The position numbers and the translations under genes were made by a program. 64,000 bases of DNA. It comes from Deltaproteobacteria bacterium. Its GTDB lineage: Bacteria; JAGRBM01; JAHCIT01. Positions 63,354-64,000 of this stretch are shown in pieces; the stretch's first letter is position 1; each line of letters begins with the position of its first letter. Below the pieces are notes generated by a model. That model saw nothing but the letters and a program-made list of their open reading frames with translations, made no database searches and was not told the DNA's origin. The stretch spans positions 43,070 to 107,069 of the forward strand of contig JAHCIT010000011.1 in assembly GCA_026129095.1 (NCBI GenBank), in the 5' to 3' direction.

Positions 63354-63995
63354 TTACGGCATTTCAATATCCGCGCCGCCACCATACGGTGCGTTTGGAT
63401 TATGCGTCAGATGTTCCATGAAATTATACTCATGCCACCATTTATGTGGAGGCAGGAAAGTGACGGCTCCAATCACAATGGATATTGTTCCTGAAACAAT
63501 ATGAAGAGGCAGATACAGTGGGCCAAGTAATCTCCCCTGCATTACATGCACAGCTTCAACTTGATACACATGTATATTCCTTCCAATATTACCTAGTGTT
63601 GTATCTGCTTCAATGGGGCTGGTGCCCGGCTGATACAACACAGCGTCTCCAAATGTCGTCGCTGGGTTATCGAACATATTGTCTTCGTAAGTGTATATCC
63701 CATTAATATTTGCGCGGGCAATTTCGCCACTTCCTGCCACTCCAAGAGTATGCCCGACTATGTTGGTCGGCAGTCTCCACAACCGGGTCGCCATCTCGTG
63801 CAGGCTTCTCAGGTTGCTGAACACATTGGTAGCCAGCCGGGATATCGGGTCAAGAACTCCCCGGCTCAGGTTGCCAATAGCACCGAATACCGTCGGCAAC
63901 AGGCCTGGAAGCAGGCCCTTGGCCAGAATGACCGATGCCATTATCGCCAGCGACATGATGGTTGAAACGATCAGGTTCCTCACGAACTTCTTCAT
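63354..63995 (-). CDS. Membrane-associated protein in AT-rich segment, unknown
   Basis: 213 residues. The N-terminal anchor (LIVSTIMSLAIMASVILA, about 9-26) precedes an amphipathic stretch (VFGAIGNLSRGVLDPISRL, outlined). A middle domain contains GIYTYEDNMFDNPATTFGDA, and a second hydrophobic segment lies at about 158-180 (LPLHIVSGTISIVIGAV). The tail is His/Asn/Gly-rich (HKWWHEYNFMEHLTHNP). No family recognised. The ATG at 63995 is only 5 nt from the window edge, so a longer N-terminus cannot be fully excluded. The 3' part is AT-rich. Confidence 0.6.
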   Translation of the reverse strand: MKKFVRNLIVSTIMSLAIMASVILAKGLLPGLLPTVFGAIGNLSRGVLDPISRLATNVFSNLRSLHEMATRLWRLPTNIVGHTLGVAGSGEIARANINGIYTYEDNMFDNPATTFGDAVLYQPGTSPIEADTTLGNIGRNIHVYQVEAVHVMQGRLLGPLYLPLHIVSGTISIVIGAVTFLPPHKWWHEYNFMEHLTHNPNAPYGGGADIEMP

Positions 63996-64000
63996 CCATT

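Overview
The window is GC-rich, densely coded DNA from a Gram-negative bacterium. Evidence for Gram-negative: an Mla/MCE lipid-transport operon, two outer-membrane beta-barrels, an AsmA-like protein, lipoproteins, and FtsEX with an EnvC-type activator. The gene neighbourhoods (ftsE-ftsX-envC-ctpA-yibQ; holB-PSP1-metG-tatD with a TatD/radical-SAM fusion) and several archaeal-like enzymes (aspartate-semialdehyde dehydrogenase, S-adenosylhomocysteinase, topoisomerase VI subunit A) fit an uncultured deltaproteobacterial-grade lineage. That placement is inference. About 96% of the window is accounted for, with 57 protein genes, one tRNA and one RNase P RNA.

Layout. 1-3.7 kb: methyl-cycle genes (ahcY cut by the left edge, asd, metK), with metK behind a promoter and a foldable leader RNA. 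3.7-10.1 kb: AI-2E-type membrane protein, ApaG, metallophosphoesterase, YbiT-like ABC-F protein, CHAD protein, DUF2238 membrane protein. 10.1-13.8 kb: riboflavin genes ribD-ribE-ribBA, then the RNase P RNA gene. 13.8-28.1 kb: accessory metabolism, including two acyl-CoA ligases, an acyl-CoA dehydrogenase, MogA, an orphan BtuF-like protein, a carotenoid oxygenase, a tandem thioredoxin-fold protein, a RiPP-precursor-like peptide, a DUF4105/DUF3015 pair, an MDR oxidoreductase and tRNA-Leu(CAG).

28.1-38.5 kb is the envelope block, all on the minus strand: ftsE, ftsX, envC-like, ctpA, yibQ, then a lipoprotein, MlaE, MlaF, MlaD and an extra ABC-exporter-type permease. 38.5-42.4 kb: two beta-barrels and a chemoreceptor. 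42.4-49.4 kb is the most unusual part: a MoxR/CbbQ-type AAA+ ATPase with a 1119-residue NorD-like VWA protein, divergent from a bacterial topoisomerase VI subunit A (Spo11 family) that is coupled to a DUF983 protein; no Top6B is present. 49.4-54.6 kb: AsmA-like protein, omega-amidase-like nitrilase, isovaleryl-CoA-dehydrogenase-like enzyme. 54.6-60.3 kb: holB, PSP1 gene, metG, TatD-radical SAM fusion. 60.3-64 kb: TPR protein, TetR regulator, a small secreted protein and, in visibly AT-richer DNA at the right edge, two unknown envelope proteins.

Best candidates for new biology: the orphan Top6A with its MoxR/VWA neighbours, the putative RiPP precursor at 22.5 kb, the metK leader RNA, the exporter-like permease built into the MCE operon, and the AT-rich pair at the right edge. 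All function calls come from reading motifs; no database search was run.
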